In this document: piece after piece, positions 39,600-50,448 of the stretch
Numbering within the stretch: the stretch's first letter is position 1
Layout of the letters: each line of letters starts with the position of its first letter
Source: Symbiodinium natans
Lineage: Eukaryota > Sar > Dinophyceae > Suessiales > Symbiodiniaceae
Direction of reading: 5' to 3'
DNA: 64,000 nt
NCBI GenBank assembly: GCA_905221605.1
Contig: CAJNDS010000067.1
Span: 176,592-240,591, forward strand
Notes under the pieces: generated by a model
Databases searched by the model: none
What the model was told of the DNA's origin: nothing
Seen by the model: the letters and a program-made list of their open reading frames with translations, nothing else
Program-made: the position numbers and the translations under genes

Positions 39600-40912
39600 T
39601 GCCCACCGCGGACCAGAAGCAAACGCCCCTATCGGCGCACCATTGGCCGTCATCGCTTGGGCCTGATGCACTCGCACCATAAACTGCATGAAGCCAGTGG
39701 CGCGAAGAGCGTGGAAATTGCCGAATCCTCACATTGAGATGCTGACATCCCCAGAGTTGCGGGTCAGCAGGCCGGATCCTAGTGGTGCCTGCTCATCAAT
39801 GCCAATGCATCACTGTGTCTAGAGTTGGGTGGGCCAATGAGCCGTGCGTAGGGATCAGGCATGTCGACTGGGCTTGCGTGCTGCTCGCTCCCAAGCGTCC
39901 TGGAATGCACAAGCCTGACACGACTTTTGTGCCACACCTGTAGCAGCTCCTGTATCTTCTGCTCCCGCCATTCCTTCTCCATTCTCTGGCGCTCCTTCTC
40001 TGCACCTGAAAACGACATTTTTTGACATGTAGGGTTTAAAACGCTTGGAGATTTCGAAGGGATTAAACGGGCGCAGACGCCGAGGCCCCAACGCTGTGCC
40101 TGGCGAAAAGCAGCAGAAACAAGAGCTCCTGCTCGAGCACCGCCTGGAACACGTTCTGAAAAGACGATTGTGGCGGTGAGTACCCATAGCAGCTCACATG
40201 ACTAGTGACTTTTGATTGTTTCATTCGAACTGGTTGCATGCACGGGAAACAAGGCGGCATGGTTCTGTGGTGTGCCTCATCTTCTGTTCCCCAAGTTCGC
40301 CGAGGAGTGAGGAGGTTTAAGGGAGCGCAGGGGGGCAGCTGAGCTGTGATGTGCACTGCAAATGCAGGAACTCGTTGTAGGATAAGTACCGGCACTTCTG
40401 CATCGCCCCTTCGACATGCACTGCCTTGTCAAACCAACGGCAAAAACGGATTGCTGGGTCGTCCAACACATGTCATTTGGTATCAACGCACACACGGTCA
40501 CTAACATCCCCCATGCACGCACAGCTAGCTGGAGCAAACAGACAACTCTGCCAGAACCAGCAATTTCTCGCGGCAGCTTGACCAACACCAGAAGTCGCCC
40601 AGGGATGCCAAGTGTTGGCAAGATTTGTCCACTTGCCAGAGACTTGTGCTCCATGTCGCTGCGCAATGATGAATCTCAAAAGTTCCCAAAAACACTACAG
40701 GGATGTTGAGGAACATGTGGCCAACCGTGACGAAGGCAAAATGAAACATCGCTCACAAACATACGGTGCAAGACAAACTTCAACTCGCCGCAAAATCATG
40801 TGCCAGAATTATAGGGGGGCAGACACCGAGACGAAAACAAACGACCGGCCGGGTCTGTGAACAACCGGCCTGCCCTCGCCGCAGCTCTGCGCCCGGCCGG
40901 CGTGCTTGGGAC
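39600..40912 (-). CDS. Lys-Gly-family gene, copy G2, lacking the Lys-Gly exon
   Basis: Exons: 40,870-40,912 (VPSTPAGRRAAARA), 40,100-40,143 (GGARAGALVSAAFRQ), 39,950-40,005 (AEKERQRMEKEWREQKIQ), 39,869-39,899 (DAWERAARKPS) and about 39,610-39,662 (AQAMTANGAPIGAFAS). Three have exactly the G1 exon length (43, 56 and 31 nt), and the second is one codon shorter (44 against 47). The third exon is basic and helical, perhaps coiled-coil. No GKGK exon follows. Instead the foldback element ends 130 bp further on. The copy is therefore truncated, or it continues with another exon I could not see. It sits 0.68 kb 3' of the last identified K3 exon. Confidence 0.6.
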
Positions 40913-41588
40913 CTCAGGAGATCACGTCGTGTCCCCAGCCCATGGTACAAACAAAAACTGCCGGACGCTTTGACAATCACCCTGCATCTTCCCAATCTTT
41001 GCAGTCTTTGAAGATGAGTGCAGTGCCGAGGCAGGGCCAATTTGGTCTTCGAGACTGTCCCCTCGGAGCACGGGCCTGCGCGAACTTGATTGGCTGAGTG
41101 CATGGGTCGGTGTGAGCCTACTCTTGCGGGTGCCTGGAAGCCTCTCGATCACGACGGGAATGGCCTGGGCACATCTCACTTTTCCGCGCGGCCCATCCTT
41201 GACCCCTTTGCATCTGTGTGGCCGGCCTTCGAGAGAGCGGGCCTCCGACGAACGCACTCTGCAGGCATCAAAGAATTGAATCCGAGTTGGTTCGTTCCGA
41301 CGGTTGCGAAAGGCTCGGAGACTACCATCTGGCCTTCGCCGGAAACTGGTCTGAACGGAGATCGTCACGTCGCCACTCGTTTGCAATCACACGTACCTCC
41401 AGCGTCTCCCGCTCTCACGGCTTGCAGCTCCGCCAGGCGACTGCGGCTCAACGTAGAACTGTCCGCATTTGGGGATTTAGCTACACACATTGCCGTCAAA
41501 TTTGAGATGGCTGCAATGTTCATTATACAGCAAGCAAAGCATGCCACATGCAGGGCGTCTGGCACAGCTCTAAGATGTTCTAAGCATC

Positions 41589-44500
41589 CGACATCCGCTG
41601 GCTCCATGTCAATGGATCGGCAATATCGCCTGTGGAGAGTCGGCTCGCCAACCCCTAAATCATGCAAAAAGCTGTTCTTCGTTGCGGTCAATTTCCCTTA
41701 AATCGTGCAAAGAGGCTGTTCGTGTAGGCCCAATCCATTGTGGGCAACTTTTGCAATCGGATTTGTTGAATACCGAGGCCCCCCAGAACGATCCTAAACA
41801 ACAACCCTGAAGGTTAGCCTGTAGTGCTTGTACAAGTCCCGGAGCAACGCGGTGACCTGAGCGATGTGAGCTGGTATGTTGTTGCCATCGCAGCACGCGT
41901 CGTAAGTGCACCACTTGATTCACTGCAGCCACCTGCGTGAACGCAAGTCTCGAGGGAAGCATTAACCCTCACAGCCGGCCACGAAGTGCCCGACTCACCG
42001 GTGTTTCTAAGGCACGTGTCAGCACACGTCCCAATGCTCCCTCAGGCTCCAGCGTAGTCTGAGTAGTCAGTGCAAGCCACAGTCAGCTGCAAAGGGATGT
42101 CGGCCTACACTTGACACTGACACTGACATGGCGGAGCGTCAAGGCTTAGATGTGTGCTTTGCCACCCGGTTCGTCGCACTGGAAGCAGAACTGGACATCC
42201 CTATTCCCAAGCTTGCGGCTATCTACGCCACAGCGGCCTTACCGCCAACCCAACACCGACTCTACCGAACAAACCCGTCTCGGAGAACCTTTTGAGCTCT
42301 ATCATAAGTCCCGAGTCCCGCTGATAAACCATCAAGGCATAACCAGAGTACTTTGTTGGCCGGGTGGGCCTAAAGCTTCCACATCAATGCAACCACGCAG
42401 TTTCGATTCTCAAACTTGCACCCTCACACTTGCACAAGGCAGGCACGCTTTTTGGAGACCCCTTTTTGTGCTGCACTGCAGGTCCTGCAGGTCTCCTGAA
42501 TTAACCCTAAACCCGAAAGGCCAAAGCGTAAAGCACTTAGGCGCATGCTCTCCCCCCTCCACCCCTTCGCAGGGCCTCCAAGCCAGATCTTTCGAGGAAA
42601 CCACTTCCTCTGCCACGCAAGCGCACCTCCACTCTTGCCAGCGAATGCTGGTGGAAGTTTAGCGGTTTAGCGTTCAGGGTTCAAGGCTGCAGTAGATAGA
42701 CGTCCTGCAGCGGGCATGAATTGCGACTACAATCTGCTCTGAGGTGCTGCCTTGGCATTGCACTCCTCTGCCAGGCGGATCATGTTTTCTCCACCCTGGC
42801 TGATCTGCCAAGAATCGGAAGCCCTCCAGCTTTACGCTGACGCACCTTCCCCAAAATCCTCTTGACCAGGCAGAAGTCGTCGTCGTTTTCTAAGCCTGGT
42901 CCATGACATGTCTTCTTGCAGCTAGTTCCCACAGCTGGAACTCAAGCCCTTGCCTATAGGGAAGTGGCAAATGAATTTCATTTGGTCTCCTCGGCCCGGC
43001 ACAGTTCACAGAAGAAACCCGTCCCCGAGTCAGCTCTGCTAAACAAAGATCAAGCCTTGCCTTCAATGTCTCCTTTGGGCAGGATCAGGGGATGTGGCTC
43101 CTGGCATGCTAAAACCTCCAAGTGCTTGAGAAACTGCAGAAACCAGCCGAGCTCGGATCCGCGCGCGCGCACGAGCCGCTGTCGAAAACACGCGGTCGAG
43201 ATCCATTACTTGGTTCACAACAGCGAGTACCTGCGGCTGCCTCCGTGCACAACTTTTGACGCGCTTTGCTGAAAAGGCTACTTAAGGTCTTGGAGAACAG
43301 CGATTGAATCCTCATTTGGGTCTGCCGGCCGTGTTGGTTGCAAGCCTCACTGCACGGTGATGGCAGGTTGCTTCTGGTTGGCAACGAGTCGGCGGCTGAG
43401 TTCACAGTCCTGGTTTAGGGCTGGATCATCGGATTATCTAGGCCTGGTTGTCAGGGCCCTGCGCTTTTCAGGTCTTGCCATTGCCTGCTGCTGTCGCTGC
43501 CGCTGGACCATAGCCTCCGAAGGTGGCAACCAATCGCCTCCCCACCTTGATGTGGTCTCACCCTGTTCCCGAGCACTGTGGCCGCGCAGAAACTGCCTTG
43601 ATTGAAGAGCATGGCTGTGGTCAGGGCATTCAAGGTCGGTTAACGGCAGCAACGTATGACGGCGTTATGACTTTTGATGCCGAGAAGATACTGAGAAGCT
43701 TTGCTGCAGGATGAAGTGACGCAGAGATGTACATCATCCTCTTGTTCTCCGGGAGCCCCTTTTATTTTGCGTTGCGTAGTTACCTTTTCACACCGACATG
43801 CCAAAACTGCTCACTGATCTGCTGACAAACTGTGCATGCTCCTTTCATGTTGATCACTTCCACAAGACAGCTGCCTTCGCAGGTCGTGGTTCTCAGTAAT
43901 TGATCTTTCCGCGTTGAGTGCTTGTCTGTAGGCCCGCGTCGCCTGAGTGTAGCATTGTTTGGGAATCGGTCGCCCATCCCGGGCATGTTTGCCACGACTG
44001 TGTCATCTTGTGGCCACCCTCGAAGATGCCTCTCGAGTCGAGTCATGATACCATCTGGAAATTTCCCTACATTATGGTCCCTTTTTGGGTCCTTGTTCTA
44101 AGGCGGCCCCTCTTATTTAGGGCACCCAAAAAGGGACCTAATTTGAAGAACTCACCATATGATGCCCATGTGCTGCGCGCCATGCCTGAACACTCTGGCC
44201 TTCCCCCCGCACCCGCCTTGCCTGAAGTCCTGAGAAGTAGCACTTTCGAGCATGGCGCTTCTCGTGGCGCTGCTTCCTGTCCGCTGCACACACACGTCAA
44301 AAGTAGTGCAACACTGCACGCAGACTTGACCTGTTGCAATTTCCCAGCCTGAGTGGTTCTTCTCTCAGGCCCCATGCCTGAATATTTTCTCAACGCTTGA
44401 CATGGGGCAGCGCGGGTTCATTGAATGTCCAGGCAACTGGCATCCACCAGGTAGTTTTCCGCGGGATCATCAGAAGGTCCAGGACTGGGTCCACAGAACG

Positions 44501-45249
44501 TGGTCTCCTCATCGGAATCCTTGGATGACAGGGCGCTACAACACAGAAAGCTCGCATCATCTCGGACCCTCTTTGGCCGTCCTCCAGCAACTGGCTGGCT
44601 GGAATTGTGCGTCGTGGAAAGTGCATCGCCTCAGAGCTCAACACCTGCACTTCTTGCCCCTACATGGAGGTTCATGGTACTTATTAACCAATTATGACTG
44701 TACTTACAACTGCACTCGTAACCATATTAGGGCAGACTGTCCGGCTTCTCAGTCGAGGCACCGGATCGAGGTAGAGATGCTCATCGGACCTTGTGTTCAT
44801 GGGGGCTGGACTCTCAAAACTGCCAATGCTCAAGAAGAACAACGAGAGCGCAGCTCTAAAAGATCGCTCCCATCTGCGGCATCTGCATCTGGCAGACCTT
44901 CGCCCGCACACCGAGCGACTTTTTGGCTCATGGCTAACACAGACTTCTCTTGCTGGTCCCTTTGCAAGCCTCTCCTAGCAAGCTCCTTGTAGGTCAATGC
45001 CTCGATGGCCGACGCCTTACGCCAGTGCAGAGGATGCCAACTCAAACCCAATAAGCAGCGATGTGTAAACCCCATGTAAGCCCTGCGTTATTCCCAGGCT
45101 CGCTGCTACCTCCTCCGGTGTCGCCAGCAGCGCCAAGCTCCGGGGGCAGGCGACTGAAGCCTGTCAACGTACTCTACATGGCGAGGGTCCCTTCTTGAGG
45201 GATTGTACTGGGACTCTACTACATTTGGAGGTGCCTCGGGTTCCACCAT
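41589..45249 (-). CDS. KH-domain RNA-binding protein, tandem copy K3
   Basis: The start exon is at 45,249 (MVEPE, then a GC donor). Exons follow at 44,582-44,644 (VLSSEAMHFPRRTIPASQ), about 44,461-44,519 (DSDEETTFCGPSPGPSDD), 43,061-43,100 (EPHPLILPKGDIE), 42,942-42,989 (DQMKFICHFPIGKGL), 42,846-42,895 (LENDDDFCLVKRILGK), 42,751-42,795 (GGENMIRLAEECNAK), 42,576-42,626 (VRLRGRGSGFLERSG), 42,054-42,104 (ADIPLQLTVACTDYSDY), 41,819-41,856 (VTALLRDLYKHY) and 41,589-41,629 (RRYCRSIDMEPADV). The KH core is intact, with the loop GKGG formed across an intron. The intron after the FCGP exon holds a MITE-like element (44,071-44,143). Exons may be missing between 44.46 and 43.10 kb. The stop was not identified. 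Confidence 0.86.
44071..44143. mobile_element. MITE-like element, 73 bp, in a K3 intron
   Basis: ATTATGGTCCCTTTTTGGGT at the left is mirrored by ACCCAAAAAGGGACCTAAT at the right, with a 30-bp centre. Confidence 0.75.
44663..44740. repeat. Half copy of the GGAGGTTCATGGTACTTATT element
   Basis: Matches the left arm and core of the element at 21,703-21,907 (GGAGGTTCATGGTACTTATT then AACCAATTATGACTG, and ACCATATTAGGGCA). It lies just upstream of the K3 second exon. Confidence 0.75.
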
Positions 45250-45310
45250 GGCTGCTCAGAGGAGCAGAATATTCTTTTGTCACTGGGCTCCACGCCCGCA
45301 AGCCGAAAGA
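45250..45310 (-). promoter_or_regulatory. Conserved leader upstream of the K3 start codon
   Basis: On the minus strand AGAATATTCTGCTCC then TCTGAGCAGCC runs straight into the ATG, nearly identical to the block before the K2 start. It is a possible 5' leader or trans-splice acceptor region. Function is inferred only. Confidence 0.4.
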
Positions 45311-46236
45311 CGCAGGACACGCAAGGCAACATGTCAGCGCATTGCGGCTCGGCTAGACCGTCCCATGCCCAAAGGCACTGCCCACATTTGCGACTACATG
45401 CAAGATCAGCCCACCCCCAGCCAGAACTCATTTAACAATTGCTGATCATCTCGACTTGAAGAACGCAGGGAGTGAGCGGGACACGACGACACTCTCATCT
45501 TTAGCCAATGCTGGAGAAGCTAAGGGCTTACATCGCCTGCACATCGCGTGTGCAGGCGGCAGATTTATGGATGCAATTCTGGTAGCAGTTGCCAAAGAGA
45601 CCGCAACTGCAAAGCGCACCACCATCTGCTCGCGTTTGAATGCAACATGATGGTCGGAACGCGGCAGCCTAGCAACAAAGCAACCCCTGTCTGCTGGACC
45701 GTCGAGTCTGCAAACTTTAATGTGCCGTGACTCGTCCTGAAGCAGGCTGCCCCGTCCCAGGCGGAAAAAAGGAGAGTGATGGTCTGTGCTGTTGAAGCAT
45801 GCCGTGACAAGTGCTCTCCTTCTGCGATGCATGCAAACGACAGCTATGGCTTGCATAGCGGAATGCGTGCGTGAAGCAGCAATGCTCCGTAACAGTCACT
45901 AGGTTTGTTGGACGGTAGCAGTCAAGCCATCCGTTGCTTGTACCACGCACGCTCGTGCATGCTTGCACAACCTTTGCACATTGAGGCAATAAGGAGTTGA
46001 ATTCATGCATGACTGGGCATCAGCCAGTCAGCCATTCCGGACTACGCAGAGCGCAATGTGCGTCACCACAACCTCCATGGTGTGTGGCCTTCCATGCCGT
46101 TGGTGGCCTTGCATGTTAAGGTCATGTCGTCGTGGCGCTGTGTCATATCAAGCTTTCCTGGCCGCGCGCAACTACTTGCAACTAGCAGGGCGAGTCATGG
46201 GCAGCAGTATGACATGTGGAGCACGCGGCCTCCCAA

Positions 46237-46306
46237 AACCCTAAACCCTAAACCCTAAACCCCAAACCCCAAACCCCAAACCCCAAACCCCAAACCCTAA
46301 ACCCTC
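46237..46306. repeat. Interstitial telomeric block with CCCCAAA variants
   Basis: CCCTAAA units flank five homogeneous CCCCAAA units, which suggests local re-amplification of one mutant unit. Confidence 0.92.
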
Positions 46307-46440
46307 CCTACTTCGCAACGTGAGGGCGAGGCCTACCCTGTCTGCTCCTTGGGAGGCTGTCTTTCGGATTTTCAATCATTCGGGTGGTCCAAGCTTGCAA
46401 CTCAAGCCGCAGATCTTCTAAGTCTGCCTTTTGCAACAGG

Positions 46441-46500
46441 CACCCTAAACCCTAAACCCTAAACCCGAAACCCGAAACCCTAAACCCTAAACCCTAAACC
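46441..46500. repeat. Interstitial telomeric block
   Basis: CCCTAAA units with two CCCGAAA variants in the middle. Confidence 0.92.
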
Positions 46501-46633
46501 TTGCCGGTCCTTTGAGTTGAGCTCGGCCCCATCCAGTTGCAAGTTGGGTGACCTTGTAGCTGAAAGTGCCGACACCTCTGTCGAAACGCTGCCACTCCAT
46601 TGGCCCTCCGCTTTCTGCACCCAAGGTTCAACC

Positions 46634-46728
46634 TATACTCCCCTTAGAACCTTAATAAAAATACTATTTTAGTCTCCTATTGGGTTCTATTTCAACGAAA
46701 ACAAACACAATTCCCAAAAGAGATGTAG
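46634..46728. mobile_element. MITE-like element, copy B, overlapping the G3 3' end
   Basis: Aligns with 14,577-14,674 (CTCCCCTTAGAACCTTAATA, CTATTGGGTTCTAT, ACAATTCCCAAAAGAGAT). It supplies the last codons and the TAG stop of the G3 reading frame. Confidence 0.78.
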
Positions 46729-47584
46729 CAGCCAGGTCGATGAGGTCCTGCTTCGAGGAAACCTCTGACCCATGCGGCGCCTTTTCCGGAGCTGCCCATC
46801 CAACATCTGACAGCTCGGCCGGTGGTCCCTCTGCATCCGTGGCTCCTCCCGTGTTTGGTCTCTGCTGCCTTGTAGGCTTGAACAAACTCTCCGCGTCCCT
46901 CTCGTTCAACGAGGCCGACATGGGTTCTGACGGTTCTGGGGAGGCACATGCACTGCCTGCTGACAGACACGAACCCTTGCCGGGAGACGCTGGCAAATGC
47001 TCTGCGGTTGGGGCTGTGGACACTGGCGATGGCGGCTCCATGTCACTGGTCAGCTTCCTTCGAGGCGGGGTGGCTTCAGGAGTCCTCGGCGATGCTCGAG
47101 AAGTCGTCGCCGTATACGGCTGAAGCGTCTTTTGTAGGCTTGCAGTCGCGTCCTCTTCTTCGTCCGTGTCCGCGATGTCCTCACAGTGGATCTCACCCTT
47201 GCCCAGGCCTTTGCCTTTGACCTTGCCATCGCCCTTGATGCATTTGTCCCGTGCCGGCACCCTGACCTCGCTCTCCTTTCCCTTGTCTGTGCCCTTGCCT
47301 GTATCCATGACAGCACTCTTGCTCTGAACTTGCGCCTTGCCCTTCTCCTTACCGCTGTCAACCTTGCGCCAGGCCTTGCCCGTGTCCGCACCTTTGCCCT
47401 TGCCTGTGCTTTTGCCTTCGTTCTGGCCCTTATCTTTCTGCTTGTCCACGTAGTTGGCCTTGCTCTTTCTCGGCATGCTACCTGCGACGCTGCGAAGCGC
47501 AAACTAGGAGTAACCCGAAAAGCTTGTTCCTGACGACAGCCCAGAGTTAGCCACGCCTGCCTTGAACCCCCGAGTGACTTGGGC
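46664..47584 (-). CDS. Lys-Gly-repeat protein, copy G3
   Basis: Two exons are seen. One lies at about 47,530-47,584 (AQVTRGFKAGVANSGLSS) and matches the last small exon of G1 and G2. The second starts at 47,481 (acceptor GCGTCGCAG) and ends at the TAG at 46,664. The second exon begins SMPRKSKANYVDKQKDKGQ, carries a shorter GKGKGxDTGK-type region than G1, then EPPSPVSTAPTAEHLPASPG, which is shared with G1. The final residues (ATSLLGIVFVFVEIEPNRR) are translated from the MITE-like element and have no G1 counterpart. The exons equivalent to the first four of G1 were not found. Disordered, highly charged, function unknown. Confidence 0.62.
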
Positions 47585-47759
47585 CTTCGTCCGTCGAACT
47601 TTTCTTAGAGCGCGCCGCCTCGCGATGTCTGGATGCCGCCTCTGCCTCCGTGACAGAAGTGTTGTACTCAGCGGTGCTTGGACATCTGGTGTGTTGTAGG
47701 GGCCAGCAGGGGCCATGACTTCATTGCACCAACTACTGCTGCAATATTCTGACACCTAG

Positions 47760-48842
47760 TCTACAGGTGCCAAGGGCATGTTAGGTTTACAGACTGGGCG
47801 GGGGGGAGTGCTTTGGGTGGTCCCGGAACCCTTCGGCCCATGAGGGCAAAGGGCTGAACATCGGCCTCCATCTGCTGAAGGATCATGGCGTGGTTCAGCC
47901 TCCTCAGCTCTTGCTGGGTACCTCAGATTGCAACTGACTAAGGTCACTCTGCGGGTACTTGTTGCCGATTCCTTGTAGTTCGACTCAGAGAGTTCTAGAG
48001 TCAAAACCGGCAAGCAAACTTTTATGAGACACTGCGCTGATTAACCGCCACCTTACTAACATCCTGACGCAGTCACGCTTCAAGGCTTGGGAATCCACCG
48101 CTAGACTGCGGATGGAGCAGGTCAGCTCGGTGTGCTATCCACATCACCCTCACAATGAACTCGAGGCCCAATCCAGCTACACGCATTTCATCAACGGCCT
48201 ACTCTCATGCAAGGAGCGTAGGGTGTTTTAGACCAACCGCACTGCAGGGCAACAACTTTGGAGTCCAAGAGAAGAAATTCTTTCACGCGTTGCCCAAACC
48301 CACGATCTGACCACCACACCCTGCCCTCACAGCAATCAAAGTTAGCATGACAAGATTAGTGGGAATCAGGGCTCCGGTGAGCAGAAATTTCAGCTTGGAG
48401 CTTTCAGGTCGGGTAGTATGATTGTTCTCAACAAGGCCCCCGAGTTTTCTTGCGAAGCATGCATGGTTCGTAGTACAACCATGAAGTCTGGGCCATCTCG
48501 AATACTGAGTTAGGAGGTTTCACTGCAATTCAGCTTGCCTGGTAGCGAAGCTTCACGCAGCACCGAGGCCGACAAAACATGTCCTTGGGCCGGGCAACTG
48601 TCCGGCAGGCCAAGCAGTAGGCCCTCAAGCCTGTCAGCATGCGAGATTGCCGCTATGGAATGCATATGGTTTCTCGTGTTTCGTGTTGTCACTACTATCA
48701 CTGGCTATGGTACTACGAAACCATGAAATTAAATCATTCGCATATGTTTAACTGATTATTAGATCGCTGCATTTTCCTGCATATCCTTCTGTCGTATCAG
48801 CACCTAAGTATATGTCTTGTGTTATTGCATTTGTAATGTTCG

Positions 48843-48884
<42 letters not shown>

Positions 48885-50070
48885 GCCGTGCCTTCCCCAA
48901 GGGGTTCAGGATATGTTATTCTATTGTTATAATATCATGTTACCATATTATCATACCCTTACACTAATAATCAGATTCATATGCGAATATTCCATAACAT
49001 TAGTACATCAGTATGTTATGATACTGCCACGTGGTTTTATGATTTTGTGTTGAATTGTGTATCTATCTTGTTTCATCTTATTGTCTCACTCTCTGATTTA
49101 TGTTACGACATATTTACGCTAGCAAATTGCATATTATCATGCTATCATATGATCATATTATCATATTATCATATTGTCGTATAATCAGATGATCATAGTA
49201 TCACATAACCCTATTTCATATTATCATATGGATAGTTTATGATATCAGTGAATTGTTAGATTGTTAGTTAGCTATTATGTTCTGATATTGTTCATAGTGT
49301 TATATTCGTGTATTGGTACAATGATATATATATATATATATATGCATAGACTATATAACTATACTTATATAGCAATACTAAGAAGCTACATAGCTAAGCC
49401 TAATGCTGCTCTGACGCATTCGCCAGAAGTGCGATGCGTGTGTGCTTTGATTTCCACAACTGACCAGAGGCGGTTGTTTCAGGTTGTTCTTGCATTATTA
49501 ACGTTTACACATTCTCAAGCCTGTCAGTGGACCAAATGACCGCCAGCATCATGCAGATTTGCTTTTGGCGCCTCAGCGTCCGTCGCTCATCGGCACCTGT
49601 GCCAGCAAAGAAGTAGTGCAAGCACCAGGCAAGCAAACTTCTGCAACATGTTCTCAACCCTAAACCCTAAACCCTAGACCCTGGAAAAGCTTCTGTAGCA
49701 GCGCTCACCGTGCGAGGTCGAAGCATGGACAGACATGGACAGACATAGCACTGGGCTCCGCACCTACCTCAGCGGCAGCATGCTGCGAAGCAGCTCTTGC
49801 GCTACTTCGTGCCAGCTTGACAGGCCTTACTCTGACAAGGCTGAGGATGGATGCAAAGGCGCACAGGGTGCCTTGCACAGGCGTACCTCTGGACGGACGC
49901 GTTTTCTACCTCAGGCTGCAGCCAGAAGTCTCCACGAAGACACTAGAAGCCCCCTTGTTCAGGGCCCAGGCGGGCTGCAGGCTAGGTCGGACTTCATCCA
50001 TACGAAGACGCACCTGGATGTCATCTTCGCTTCGCATTCTTGTATCGGTGAGCGTAGTGTATATCTCAGC
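47760..50070. other. Stretch without a recognised gene
   Basis: No gene recognised. It contains a (CT)n run at 48,842-48,886, AT-rich sequence at 48,690-49,400 and a short CCCTAAA block at 49,658-49,680. Confidence 0.4.
48842..48886. repeat. (CT)n microsatellite
   Basis: TCTCTCTTTCTCTCTCTCTC with few interruptions. Confidence 0.95.
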
Positions 50071-50072
50071 CA

Positions 50073-50371
50073 CAGCCTCTTCGGGCCTCATGCCCTGAAA
50101 TCGTTTGTGCCGCCTGCAGGCACCATGTTGCTCAAGTTGAACACGTCTCCGACATTCCCGGCCTGTATGCCTTGTACAAGTCCCGCAACAGGGCGGCTGC
50201 CTAAGTGACTGAAAAGATTGGCCAAAGAAAGGATTGTGCCACGTGACATGAGCACACATGCAAGCTTGCAAAGCATACCTGCTAAGTGCGTCACGTTGTC
50301 CACGGCATACACCTGCAGACTAAGGGCTGGTCACGAGGCTGGCTGAACAAACTATTCATCAACGCACCAGC

Positions 50372-50448
<77 letters not shown>

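Larger units (their letters stand above)
45320..46630. other. Stretch without a recognised gene
   Basis: No motif recognised. It ends in two telomeric blocks at 46,237-46,306 (with a run of CCCCAAA variants) and 46,441-46,500. Confidence 0.4.
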
